From Methylobacterium oryzihabitans (lineage in GTDB: Bacteria; Pseudomonadota; Alphaproteobacteria; Rhizobiales; Beijerinckiaceae): 64,000 nt of DNA. Location of the stretch: contig NZ_SACP01000002.1 of NCBI RefSeq assembly GCF_004004555.2, positions 1 through 64,000 on the forward strand, given 5' to 3'. The notes below the pieces were generated by a model. That model saw only the letters and a list, made by a program, of their open reading frames with translations, was not told the DNA's origin and did not search any database. Of the stretch, positions 57,161-64,000 are shown one piece after another (position 1 is the first letter of the stretch; the number at the start of each line of letters is the position of its first letter). The position numbers were made by a program, and so were the translations under genes.

Positions 57161-58402
57161 TCACATGCCCTTGGCGGAGCCGCGGCCGGTGTCGGACTTG
57201 CCCATCTCGGACTTGCCCGCGCCGGTCTCGGCGCCGCCCATGCCGCCCTGGCCCGCGCCGCCGCGGTTCATGCCACGGTCCATGCCGCCCTGGCCGCCGC
57301 GGGTGCTGCCGGTGGTGTCCGGCGCGCCGACGGCCGTGCCCTTGGCCTGATTCTCCTTGGCCTGAGCCGGGTTCTGCCCGGCGCGGTCCTCGCGGTTGCC
57401 GCCGGCCTGACGGCCGCGCTCGGCCTCCATGCCGCGCTCGCCGGTGCGGCCAGACATCTCGTTGCGGTTGCGCTCGGCGCCGCGGCCCTCCTCACGGCGC
57501 TCGCCGGTGCGGACCGAGTCGCGGGTGGTGCGGGACGACACGCTCTCGTCGCGGCGGATGTCGGTGCGGGTGCCGCCGCGGACGTTCACGCTGCCGGTGG
57601 TGGTGGTGCGCTCGCTGACGGTGAGGCGACGGTACTCGGGCGAGCCGTAGACGACGCGCTGGCCGCGCACGACGACGTACCGCTCGGGCCCGCTGCGCTC
57701 GCGGATGACGAGGCGGCGGTACTCGGGCGAGCCGACCCGGACCCGGCGGCCCTGGATCACCACGAACTGCGCCCGGCCGGCCCGGACGCCGCGGTTCTCG
57801 CGCCGCTCGACCACGATCAGGCGGCGATACTCCGGCGAGCCGTAGATCACGCGCTGGCCGGCGACCGTGACATAGCGGCGGCCGCCCACCACCGACACGT
57901 CGTCGTGGCGCACGCTGTCACGGACGCTGGTACGGGTGATGCGCTCGTCGCGGGTGCGCTCGCCGCCCCGGATCTCGCTGCGGCGGCCCTCGCGCGTCTC
58001 GCCCCGGGTCTCCCCGCGGCGCTCGCCCATGGCGGCGTCGCGGCGCCCGCGCGACTCACCGCGCTCATCGCCGCCGTTGCCGTCGCGGGCGGCCATGCCC
58101 TTGCCGTCGCGCATCCCGTCGGCCTTGCCGCCCTCGGCCTGACCGGGGCCGCGCTCGGCGTTCATCCGGGTGCGCTCGCCCTGCCCTCCGGCCGCGCCGG
58201 TCTCGGCCCGGTTGCCGGCGGTGCCGCGCTCCATTCCGCCGCGCCCGCCCTCGCCGGCACGGCCGCCCTCGGCCCCGCGCGACGAGGCTCCGCTGGCCGC
58301 GCCCGGCGCGCTGCCGCCCGGGGAACCGGCCCCGCCCGCACTCTGGGCGAACGCGGATGTGCTGATGAGCAGCGCCGCGAGACCAATCGTCAACCTGTTC
58401 AT
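57161..58402 (-). CDS. Secreted Arg/Gly-rich protein with three GSPEYRRL repeats
   Basis: The 413-residue protein starts with a signal peptide (MNRLTIGLAALLISTSAFA). Most of it is low-complexity Gly/Arg/Glu sequence, probably disordered. Residues about 172-270 carry three copies of a 35-residue unit: YVTVAGQRVIYGSPEYRRLI, FVVIQGRRVRVGSPEYRRLV and YVVVRGQRVVYGSPEYRRLT, each followed by V-ER or I-RER. The unit looks like a short beta-hairpin. The strongly charged flanks suggest nucleic-acid, polysaccharide or cell-wall contact. I recognise no characterised family. Confidence 0.72.
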   Translation of the reverse strand: MNRLTIGLAALLISTSAFAQSAGGAGSPGGSAPGAASGASSRGAEGGRAGEGGRGGMERGTAGNRAETGAAGGQGERTRMNAERGPGQAEGGKADGMRDGKGMAARDGNGGDERGESRGRRDAAMGERRGETRGETREGRRSEIRGGERTRDERITRTSVRDSVRHDDVSVVGGRRYVTVAGQRVIYGSPEYRRLIVVERRENRGVRAGRAQFVVIQGRRVRVGSPEYRRLVIRERSGPERYVVVRGQRVVYGSPEYRRLTVSERTTTTGSVNVRGGTRTDIRRDESVSSRTTRDSVRTGERREEGRGAERNRNEMSGRTGERGMEAERGRQAGGNREDRAGQNPAQAKENQAKGTAVGAPDTTGSTRGGQGGMDRGMNRGGAGQGGMGGAETGAGKSEMGKSDTGRGSAKGM

Positions 58403-58684
58403 GAGGGCTCCCTCCCTATGTCCGATGATCGGCCCAAACGCCGACTGCCGACGTTGTGTTCCGGTTTTTTTCGACGACTACGTATTGCATTGCCGAAACG
58501 GCGAAGCTTATGGACAACCTCGGAGCCCTGGACTGTGCCTCGTCTTGAGAACCGGCCGCTCGGGACGACCTGCGCGGACCGAGCGGAACCGTTCCACGGG
58601 CCGCGACGTTGCTCGTCACCGTAGCCGTAAGGCGAGAGGCGGCGCGCGCCTGCGCGGGCCGTCCCCGGAGGTGACGCGCGCAGC

Positions 58685-60715
58685 ATGACGGCCGAGACCC
58701 CACCGACCCCGACCGGACGCGACTGGCTCGACCTGAGCCGCCCGGCCGATCCCGTGCGCCCCGAGCCGGCCCCGTCCCCCGGGCCGGGCTGGGGCACCCG
58801 GCTGCGGCAGGGCGCGGCGAGGGTCGGCGGCGAGGCCCGCACGCGGCTGAGCGCCGGCGTCGCCGGGCATCTCGTGCCGCCGCTGCGGGCCGCCGGCCGC
58901 CATCCCGGCCTGAAGCGCGTCGCCGGCGGGATCGCTGTCGGCTCGGACCGGACCGCGGCCCTGCTCGCCCGGGTGCGCTGGGGGCGGGTCGCCGCCGCCC
59001 TCGCCCTCGTGGTCGCGCTGCCGGTCCTTGCCCTCCTCGGATGGGCCGCCGCGACGCTGCCGCCGCTGTCCGGCCCGAAGACCGCCGAGACCGCGCTGAC
59101 CGTGCAGGCGCAGGATGGGGAGACCGTGGCGACGCGCCGGACCGGGGCCGGCCGGCCGCTCGCGGCCGACGCGATCGCTCCGGCGATGAGGCAAGCCATG
59201 GTGGCGGCCCAGGACCCGCACGCCTTCGAGCCGACCCGCCTCGACGGCTACGGGATCGTCTCCGTGATCCGCGGCGCCTTCCGCGACGAACTCGACCCGG
59301 CGCCGCGCGCGGGCAGCGTCCGGCTGACCCAGGCGCTGGTGCGCGACGACATCCTCGGCGGCGCCCGCGGCCTCGTGCCGTCGCTCCAGGAGGCGATGCT
59401 GGTGCTGTGGCTGGAGGCCCGCGAGAGCCGCGACGCGATCCTGACCCGGGCGCTCAACGCCGCCCGGTTCGGGCCCGACCTGACCGGCATCGACGCCGCC
59501 GCCCGCGGGGTGTTCGGCAAGGAGGCCGGCGCCCTGTCGCTCGCCGAATCCGCCGCCCTCGCCGGCCTGAGCGTGGCGCCCGCGACCCTGCGCCCGGACC
59601 GCGACGGGGCCGAGATGCAGGCGCGGGCCCGCCGCGTCCTCGACACCCTGGTGATGACCGGCACGGTCTCCCGCGCCCAGGCCGACGAGGCGCTCCGCGC
59701 GCTGCCGGGCCTCGCGGTGGCGGACGCCTCGGCGGCGACCCGCAGCGGCCTGCCCGATCTCGTCGCGGCCGCGGCCCGGGAGCGGGCCGGCGGCGCCCGC
59801 GACCTCGTGGTGCGGACCTCCCTCGATCGCGGGCTCCAGGCGGCGGCGGAAGGCGCGGTGGCGCGCCGCCTCGAAACCGGCGCGCGCCGGGCGGCCGCCC
59901 TGCTGGCGCTCGCCCCGGACGGCGCCGTGCTGGCGGCGGCCGGGGGCGCGCCGCTCGCCGGTCCCGCCGCCCTCGCGGCCGGCGAGGCGAGCCTGCGGCG
60001 GATCGAGCGCGACGGCCGTCCGGTCTACGACCGCATCCGGGCGGCCCCCCTGCCCGAGGGCGAGCAGCGGGCGGCGATGCTCGCCCTCCTGCCGGCGCTC
60101 GCCCGGCAGCCGGCGACGGCGGGCGCCCGCGACGGCTTCACCCTCGGCAGCCTCGACGGAATGCTGGTCGGGACCTGGTTCTCGGCCGAGGACGACCGCA
60201 CGCCGGAGGCCGGCGCCGACGACGCCCCCGACGCCCTGTGGCGCGACTTCGCCGCCCAGGTCCAGGCGAGCCAGCCCCAGGCGGCCAAGGCCCCGGCCCA
60301 AGCCCAGGCGCCGGCCGGCCGGATGCGCCCGATGCCGGCCTCGGCCGAGGTGCGGGCGCCGTGGCAGAACCCCGAGATCAAGACCGCGAGCACGACGCCG
60401 CGGGCGCTGCGCGGGGTGCCGAAGGTGGTCGATACCGGCCGGCTGCGCCTCGACGGGCAAAGCGTGCGCCTCGCTGGCGTCGAGGGCCAGGGTGGCCGCC
60501 CGGCCCGCGAGTTCCGCCAGTACCTGCGCAAGCGCGAGGTCGAGTGCACCCCGGCCGGCGAACCCGAGACCTACCGCTGCCGGGCGGGGGTGCAGGACCT
60601 GTCGGAGGTGGTGCTGTTCAACGGCGCCGCCCGCGCGGCGGCGAACGCCCCGCCGGACCTCGCGGCCGCCGAGGCCAACGCCAAGTCGCGGGGGGCCGGG
60701 ATCTGGCAGAATTGA
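58685..60715 (+). CDS. Inactivated GT51 transglycosylase fused to an SNase-like domain
   Basis: The protein has 676 residues with one membrane anchor at 101-123. Residues 160-335 align with GT51 peptidoglycan transglycosylases: MVAAQDPHAF in place of the ExD-FY-H motif (catalytic Glu is Q176), GSVRLTQALVRDDIL in place of GGSTxTQQL, and SLQEAMLVLWLEARESRDAI with the second Glu kept. The transpeptidase part is reduced to a short remnant without SxxK. Residues about 560-676 (RLRLDGQSVRLAGVEGQGGR, FRQYLRKREVECTPAG, AEANAKSRGAGIW) resemble a staphylococcal-nuclease fold. Its stop codon is the start of repeat A5. Confidence 0.75.
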   Translation: MTAETPPTPTGRDWLDLSRPADPVRPEPAPSPGPGWGTRLRQGAARVGGEARTRLSAGVAGHLVPPLRAAGRHPGLKRVAGGIAVGSDRTAALLARVRWGRVAAALALVVALPVLALLGWAAATLPPLSGPKTAETALTVQAQDGETVATRRTGAGRPLAADAIAPAMRQAMVAAQDPHAFEPTRLDGYGIVSVIRGAFRDELDPAPRAGSVRLTQALVRDDILGGARGLVPSLQEAMLVLWLEARESRDAILTRALNAARFGPDLTGIDAAARGVFGKEAGALSLAESAALAGLSVAPATLRPDRDGAEMQARARRVLDTLVMTGTVSRAQADEALRALPGLAVADASAATRSGLPDLVAAAARERAGGARDLVVRTSLDRGLQAAAEGAVARRLETGARRAAALLALAPDGAVLAAAGGAPLAGPAALAAGEASLRRIERDGRPVYDRIRAAPLPEGEQRAAMLALLPALARQPATAGARDGFTLGSLDGMLVGTWFSAEDDRTPEAGADDAPDALWRDFAAQVQASQPQAAKAPAQAQAPAGRMRPMPASAEVRAPWQNPEIKTASTTPRALRGVPKVVDTGRLRLDGQSVRLAGVEGQGGRPAREFRQYLRKREVECTPAGEPETYRCRAGVQDLSEVVLFNGAARAAANAPPDLAAAEANAKSRGAGIWQN

Positions 60716-60842
60716 TACGCTTTTCGGACGACTCGTTCCGAAAAGCGTATCACCAGCCCGCGCGGCGCCTGAGCGAAGCCGATTTTCGCATCGCGAAGCG
60801 ATTGCGCAGCAATCGCCGAGCGATCAATCGAAAATCGTATGA
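60713..60842 (+). repeat. Family A double-hairpin repeat, copy A5
   Basis: The copy starts TGATACGCTTTTCGGACGA, where TGA is the stop of the upstream gene. Stem 1 closes in TCCGAAAAGCGTATCA. After the core CCAGCCCGCGCGGCGCCTGA, stem 2 pairs GATTTTCG with CGAAAATC and an inner hairpin pairs GCGATTGC with GCAATCGC. The end is CGTATGA. Compared with A3, both arms of each stem change together. Confidence 0.85.
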
Positions 60843-60857
60843 ACCGGTGGCCCGGCG

Positions 60858-63014
60858 TCAGGCCGGATCCGCCAGGATCAGGGCGTCGAGGGCGACGACA
60901 CCGTCCCCGGCCGGGTGGACCACCACCGGGTTGAGGTCGATCTCGCGGATCGCCGGGGTGCCGGCGAGGACCCGGCCGAGCACCACCACGAGGTCGACCA
61001 CCGCCTCGACGTCGAGGGCCGGGCTGCCGCGCCAGCCGTCGAGCAGGGCCCCGGCGCGCAGTGCCCGCAGTTCCGCCGCGATGGCGGTGCGCGACAGGCC
61101 GGCCGGCAGCAGGCGCACGTCCTTCAGGATCTCCGCCTGCACCCCGCCGAACCCGACCAGGATGACGGCGCCCCAGTCGGGATCGTTGCGGGCGCCGACG
61201 ATCAGCTCGGTGCCGCGCCGGCCCATCGCCTCGACCAGCACGCCGTCGAGCACCAGCCCCGGGACGTGCCGGGCGACCGCCTCGTGCATCGCGCCCCAGG
61301 CCCGCTCCAGCGCCGCCGCATCGGCGATGCCGAGGGCCACGCCGCCGGCGTCACTCTTATGCGGCAGTGCCGCCGCCTGCGCCTTCAGCGCCACCGGGTA
61401 GCCGAGGCGGGCGGCGGCGGCCTCGGCCTCGGCCACGCTCGCCGCGAAGGCGCCGGGCGGGAACGGCAGGCCGGCCGGCGCCAGCAGCGCCTTGGCGCGG
61501 TGCTCCGGGATCATGCCGCCCGCGGCCGGCAGCGCCAGCGCGATCGGGTCGGCGGCCTCGGCGCCGGTCTCCGCGCCGCGCCGCAGGGCGGCGAGCGCCC
61601 GGAAGGCCCGGTCGGGGGCGGGGAAGTACGGCACGCCGAGGGCGCGCAGGTCCGCGACGTAGTCCGGCGGCACGGCCGCGCCCTCGTCGAGGCCGGCGAA
61701 CAGGACCGGCTTGCCGACCCCGAGCCCGCGCAACGCCGCGGTGATGGGAGAGAATTTCTGGGCGGCGGTCTCGGGATCGGTCTGGATGATGCCGAGGACG
61801 ACGCTGCCGAAGCCCGGATCGGCGAGGATCGCCGCGAGGGCGCGGCGGTAGAGGTCGGGATCGACCAGCGTCTGGGCGGTGAGATCGAGGGGGTTCGAGA
61901 CCGGGATGAAGTCCGGCATCGCGGCGCGCAAGGTCGCGGCGGCCTCGGGGCCGACGGCCGGCAGGTCGAGGCCGATCGCCTCGGCGAGGTCGAGGGCGAG
62001 CGCCTTGAACGCACCGGACTCGGTCAGGACCGCGGTGCCGCCGGCCGGCACCGGGCCGCAGCGGAACGCGATGTCGACGCAGTCGGCGAGCATCTCGAGC
62101 CCGTCGGCGACGACGAGCCCGGCCTGCTCCACCTTGGCCCGCATCAGCGCCCAGTCGCCCGCCATCGCGCCGGTATGGGTCGCGGCGGAGTCGCGGGCCG
62201 CGCTGCTGCGGCCGGGATGCAGCAGCACCACCGGCTTGCCGGCGGCCCGCGCCCGCTCGGCGGCGGCGAGGAAGCGGCGCGGCGCCCGGAACTGCTCGAC
62301 CACCATCGCGATCACGCGGGTCGCGGGGTCGTCGACGAGGTGCTCGACGTAGTCCTCGACGCCGCTCGCCGCCTCGTTGCCGGTCGAGACCGAGAGGGTC
62401 AGCGGCAGCCCCTTGGCGCTCAGCATCGTGCCGAGCACCACCGCCATCGCGCCCGATTGCGACACGATGCCGACGCCGCCGGATTCCGGCACCGCCTGCG
62501 GCGCGCTCGCCACGAAGGTCAGGGGCACGCCCGCGGCGTAGTTGGTGAGCCCGAGGCAGTTCGGTCCCTCGATCACCATGCCGGTCTCGCGGGCGATCCG
62601 GGCGATCTCGACTTGGGCCGCCCTCCCCTCCTCGCCGCCCTCGGCGAAGCCGGCGGCGAAGATCACCGCGGCGCCGGCACCCCGCTCCGCCAGCGCCCGC
62701 ACCGCGTCGAGCACCGCCGGTCCCGGGATCGCCAGCACTGCGGCGTCGATCCCCAGGGGCAGGTCGGCGACGCCGGGGACGCAGGCGCGGCCGCCGATGC
62801 GGTCGCGCTTCGGGTTGACCAGATGGATCTCGCCCGGGAAGCCGAACCGCTCCAGGTTGGCCAGCACCGAGGCGCCGAGGGCGCCGGGCTTGTCCGAGGC
62901 GCCGACGATGGCGATGGAGCGGGGCGCGAGGAGCCGCGCCAGGGCCGGACGGCGCCCGTCCCCGCCCCCGGTCTGCGCGGAGGCCCCGCGCGGTTCAGGC
63001 CCGCTCGCCGTCAT
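60858..63014 (-). CDS. ADP-forming acyl-CoA synthetase (acetate-CoA ligase family)
   Basis: The 718-residue protein fuses the alpha and beta parts of NDP-forming CoA ligases. It has a CoA-binding domain (IAIVGASDKPGALGASVLAN), a ligase domain (VGIVSQSGAMAVVLGTMLS, STGNEAASGVEDYVEHLV), the phospho-His loop SAATHTGAMAGDWALMRA, and a C-terminal ATP-grasp domain (ALKAQAAALPHKSDAGGVAL, FGGVQAEILKDVRLLPAGLS, EIDLNPVVVHPAGDG). It makes acyl-CoA from an acid, ATP and CoA; the acid is unknown. The facing MarR gene and the palindrome upstream suggest aromatic-acid control, as for hydroxycinnamates. The ATG at 63014 gives the usual short N-terminus. Confidence 0.88.
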   Translation of the reverse strand: MTASGPEPRGASAQTGGGDGRRPALARLLAPRSIAIVGASDKPGALGASVLANLERFGFPGEIHLVNPKRDRIGGRACVPGVADLPLGIDAAVLAIPGPAVLDAVRALAERGAGAAVIFAAGFAEGGEEGRAAQVEIARIARETGMVIEGPNCLGLTNYAAGVPLTFVASAPQAVPESGGVGIVSQSGAMAVVLGTMLSAKGLPLTLSVSTGNEAASGVEDYVEHLVDDPATRVIAMVVEQFRAPRRFLAAAERARAAGKPVVLLHPGRSSAARDSAATHTGAMAGDWALMRAKVEQAGLVVADGLEMLADCVDIAFRCGPVPAGGTAVLTESGAFKALALDLAEAIGLDLPAVGPEAAATLRAAMPDFIPVSNPLDLTAQTLVDPDLYRRALAAILADPGFGSVVLGIIQTDPETAAQKFSPITAALRGLGVGKPVLFAGLDEGAAVPPDYVADLRALGVPYFPAPDRAFRALAALRRGAETGAEAADPIALALPAAGGMIPEHRAKALLAPAGLPFPPGAFAASVAEAEAAAARLGYPVALKAQAAALPHKSDAGGVALGIADAAALERAWGAMHEAVARHVPGLVLDGVLVEAMGRRGTELIVGARNDPDWGAVILVGFGGVQAEILKDVRLLPAGLSRTAIAAELRALRAGALLDGWRGSPALDVEAVVDLVVVLGRVLAGTPAIREIDLNPVVVHPAGDGVVALDALILADPA

Positions 63015-63034
63015 CGTTCCACTCCCGGTCGGGT

Positions 63035-63057
63035 TATTGCTATGTTGTATAGCAATA
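63035..63057. promoter_or_regulatory. 9-5-9 perfect palindrome upstream of the acyl-CoA synthetase
   Basis: TATTGCTAT, GTTGT, ATAGCAATA starts 21 bp upstream of the ATG at 63014. The AT-rich, symmetric site fits a MarR-type repressor, and a MarR gene lies 370 bp away facing outward. Confidence 0.75.
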
Positions 63058-63145
63058 GAGCACCGCAGGGCCGTGGGATCAAGCCTGTGCGTCGGGTCGC
63101 GGAGACGCCGCAGGCCCCCACGGTCATCCATGTCCGCTGGAACAT

Positions 63146-63330
63146 CCTCCCCCTTTTTCCGGACGACTGGAACGCAGTGGAAGGAGATCCGGAATCCAGA
63201 CGTCAGATGTGCCGCGAAGCGGCTCCGTGCGACGGCACGGCTGTTGAAGACGGACGCTTCGCGACTCCTTGTGCAGGATCCCGGATCTCCTTCCGCTGAC
63301 GCTGCACTCGTCCGGGAAAGGGGGAGAGTG
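63146..63330. repeat. Family B MITE-like element, copy B2
   Basis: The left end CCTCCCCCTTTTTCCGGACG and right end CGTCCGGGAAAGGGGGAGAG are inverted, and the inverted similarity continues inward for about 50 bp (GGAAGGAGATCCGGAATCC against GGATCCCGGATCTCCTTCC). The interior shares GAAGCGGCTCCGTGCG and GACGGACGCTTCGCGACTC with copy B1. It lies in the 410-bp gap between the synthetase and MarR genes; no gene is seen there. Confidence 0.8.
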
Positions 63331-63424
63331 GCCGGGCGCTGTCGTTGCGCCCCCCCGCGATCGGTGCTTAGAGGGCGCCCTCCGGCAGCGCAGCCGCTTC
63401 CCAACGACACGGACCCCCGACGTC

Positions 63425-63877
63425 ATGCCCGAGGACGACACGCCGCTGGTCAACCCGATGGAGGCGCGGCTGGGCTACCAGTTGCGGCGGGCCTCGGCGG
63501 CGCTGATGGCGGGGCTCGCCGAGGCGCTGGTGCCGCTCGACCTGCGCATCACCGAGGCGACGGTGCTGATGGTGCTGGCGGAGAACCGGAACGCGACCCA
63601 GAGCGCGCTCGGGCGGCTGCTCGGGATCAAGCGGGCCAACATGGCGCCGCTGGTGGCGCGGCTCGCGGCCCGCGGCCTCATCGACCGGGCGCCGGTCGAC
63701 CGGCGCTCGCACGGCCTGCACCTCACGCGAGAGGGCGAGCGGCTCGCCGCGGCGGCGTTCCGCGCCACGGCCGAGTACGACGGACGGTTCTTCGGCGGCG
63801 ACCCGGACCCGGAGGAGCTGCGCGCCCGGCTCCAGGTGCTGTGGGGCGCCGGGGCGCCCGAGGACGGCGACGAGTAG
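63425..63877 (+). CDS. MarR-family transcriptional regulator
   Basis: The protein has 150 residues from the ATG at 63425. The winged helix shows LGYQLRRASAALMAGLAEAL, LRITEATVLMVLAENRNATQ, SALGRLLGIKRANMAPLVAR, LAARGLIDRAPVDRRSHGLH and LTREGERLAAAAF. It is divergent from the acyl-CoA synthetase gene and is the probable ligand of the palindrome at 63035-63057. The upstream in-frame start at 63269 lies in repeat B2 and is rejected. Confidence 0.85.
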   Translation: MPEDDTPLVNPMEARLGYQLRRASAALMAGLAEALVPLDLRITEATVLMVLAENRNATQSALGRLLGIKRANMAPLVARLAARGLIDRAPVDRRSHGLHLTREGERLAAAAFRATAEYDGRFFGGDPDPEELRARLQVLWGAGAPEDGDE

Positions 63878-63905
63878 GGCGGAGCCGGCGGCCCCGCCCC
63901 AGGGA

Positions 63906-64000
63906 TCAGAGCGGCTTCTTGAGCAGGCGGGCGAACAGCCCGACGATGCCCTCGCGGAACAGCAGCACGCAGACCACGAACACGACGCCCTGGATGATCG
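63906..64000 (-). CDS. Probable branched-chain amino-acid ABC permease (LivM-like), C-terminal end
   Basis: Only the last 31 codons are present: the reverse strand reads IIQGVVFVVCVLLFREGIVG then LFARLLKKPL and a TGA. A hydrophobic helix followed by FREGIVG and a basic tail is typical of the end of LivM permeases. The rest lies beyond the window, so the call is tentative. Confidence 0.55.
   Translation of the reverse strand, partial: IIQGVVFVVCVLLFREGIVGLFARLLKKPL

Noticed and set aside
58403..58684. Possible gene in the gap before the GT51-SNase gene
   Set aside because: No frame with a convincing start; the sequence has AT-rich pieces that look like promoters for the divergent genes.

Overview
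The window is very GC-rich alphaproteobacterial chromosome and looks like Methylobacterium or a close relative. Reasons: a formate-tetrahydrofolate ligase (fhs/ftfL) typical of methylotrophs, a family-2 alphaproteobacterial porin, a PBP1A-like relic and several small proteins of a kind I associate with this group, and aromatic-acid genes of the sort found in larger Methylobacterium genomes. Genus is inference. No tRNA, rRNA, CRISPR array or prophage was seen.

Layout. 1-3.6 kb: housekeeping, with hemD (cut by the left edge) divergent from the overlapping trio tsaD, a GNAT acetyltransferase and gpsA. 3.6-7.3 kb: a compact orphan sRNA-like unit, a large porin, an unusually AT-rich stretch and a truncated IS5-type transposase-like gene. 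7.3-11.7 kb: fhs, then a TadG-like protein with a von Willebrand A domain, flanked by small proteins. 11.7-16 kb: a spermidine/putrescine-type ABC transporter (ATPase, Tat-exported binding protein, two permeases) ending in five 19-bp tandem repeats. 16-22.6 kb: the homogentisate cluster (MarR regulator, metallo-beta-lactamase-fold protein lacking canonical metal ligands, FAD monooxygenase, DUF2783 protein, hmgA, fahA). 22.6-24.5 kb: an SmtB/SmtA-like metal-stress pair, rlmB and a small secreted Cys-rich protein. 24.8-28.3 kb: one 1189-residue protein with two methyltransferase and two glycosyltransferase domains. 28.3-34.8 kb: VOC protein, gluconolactonase-like protein, cupin, DoxX, GMC oxidoreductase, then hisC-tyrC. 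35-41.8 kb: histidine utilisation (hutU-hutH-hutI facing hutF-hutC with a HutC-type operator between). 41.8-43.2 kb: a low-GC two-gene insert (DUF1828 protein plus unknown partner). 43.5-46 kb: ABC-F ATPase and lptB. 46.2-55.3 kb: benzoate to muconolactone pathway (benABCD, catABC, aromatic-acid MFS transporter) with a divergent LysR regulator. 55.3-64 kb: gph, CoA-binding protein, an Arg/Gly-rich secreted repeat protein, an inactivated GT51 protein fused to an SNase-like domain, an ADP-forming acyl-CoA synthetase with a 9-5-9 palindrome and a facing MarR gene, and the tail of a probable LivM permease.

The metabolic theme is uptake and breakdown of aromatic and amino-acid nutrients: Tyr/Phe through homogentisate, His through hut, benzoate through catechol, each with its own regulator and visible operator candidates.

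The least expected layer is intergenic. At least four families of hairpin-rich dispersed repeats are present. The most striking (called family A here) has five copies of about 110-140 bp, all in the orientation of the gene upstream. In four copies the element's first bases supply the upstream gene's TGA stop codon, and stem sequences change in compensating ways between copies.
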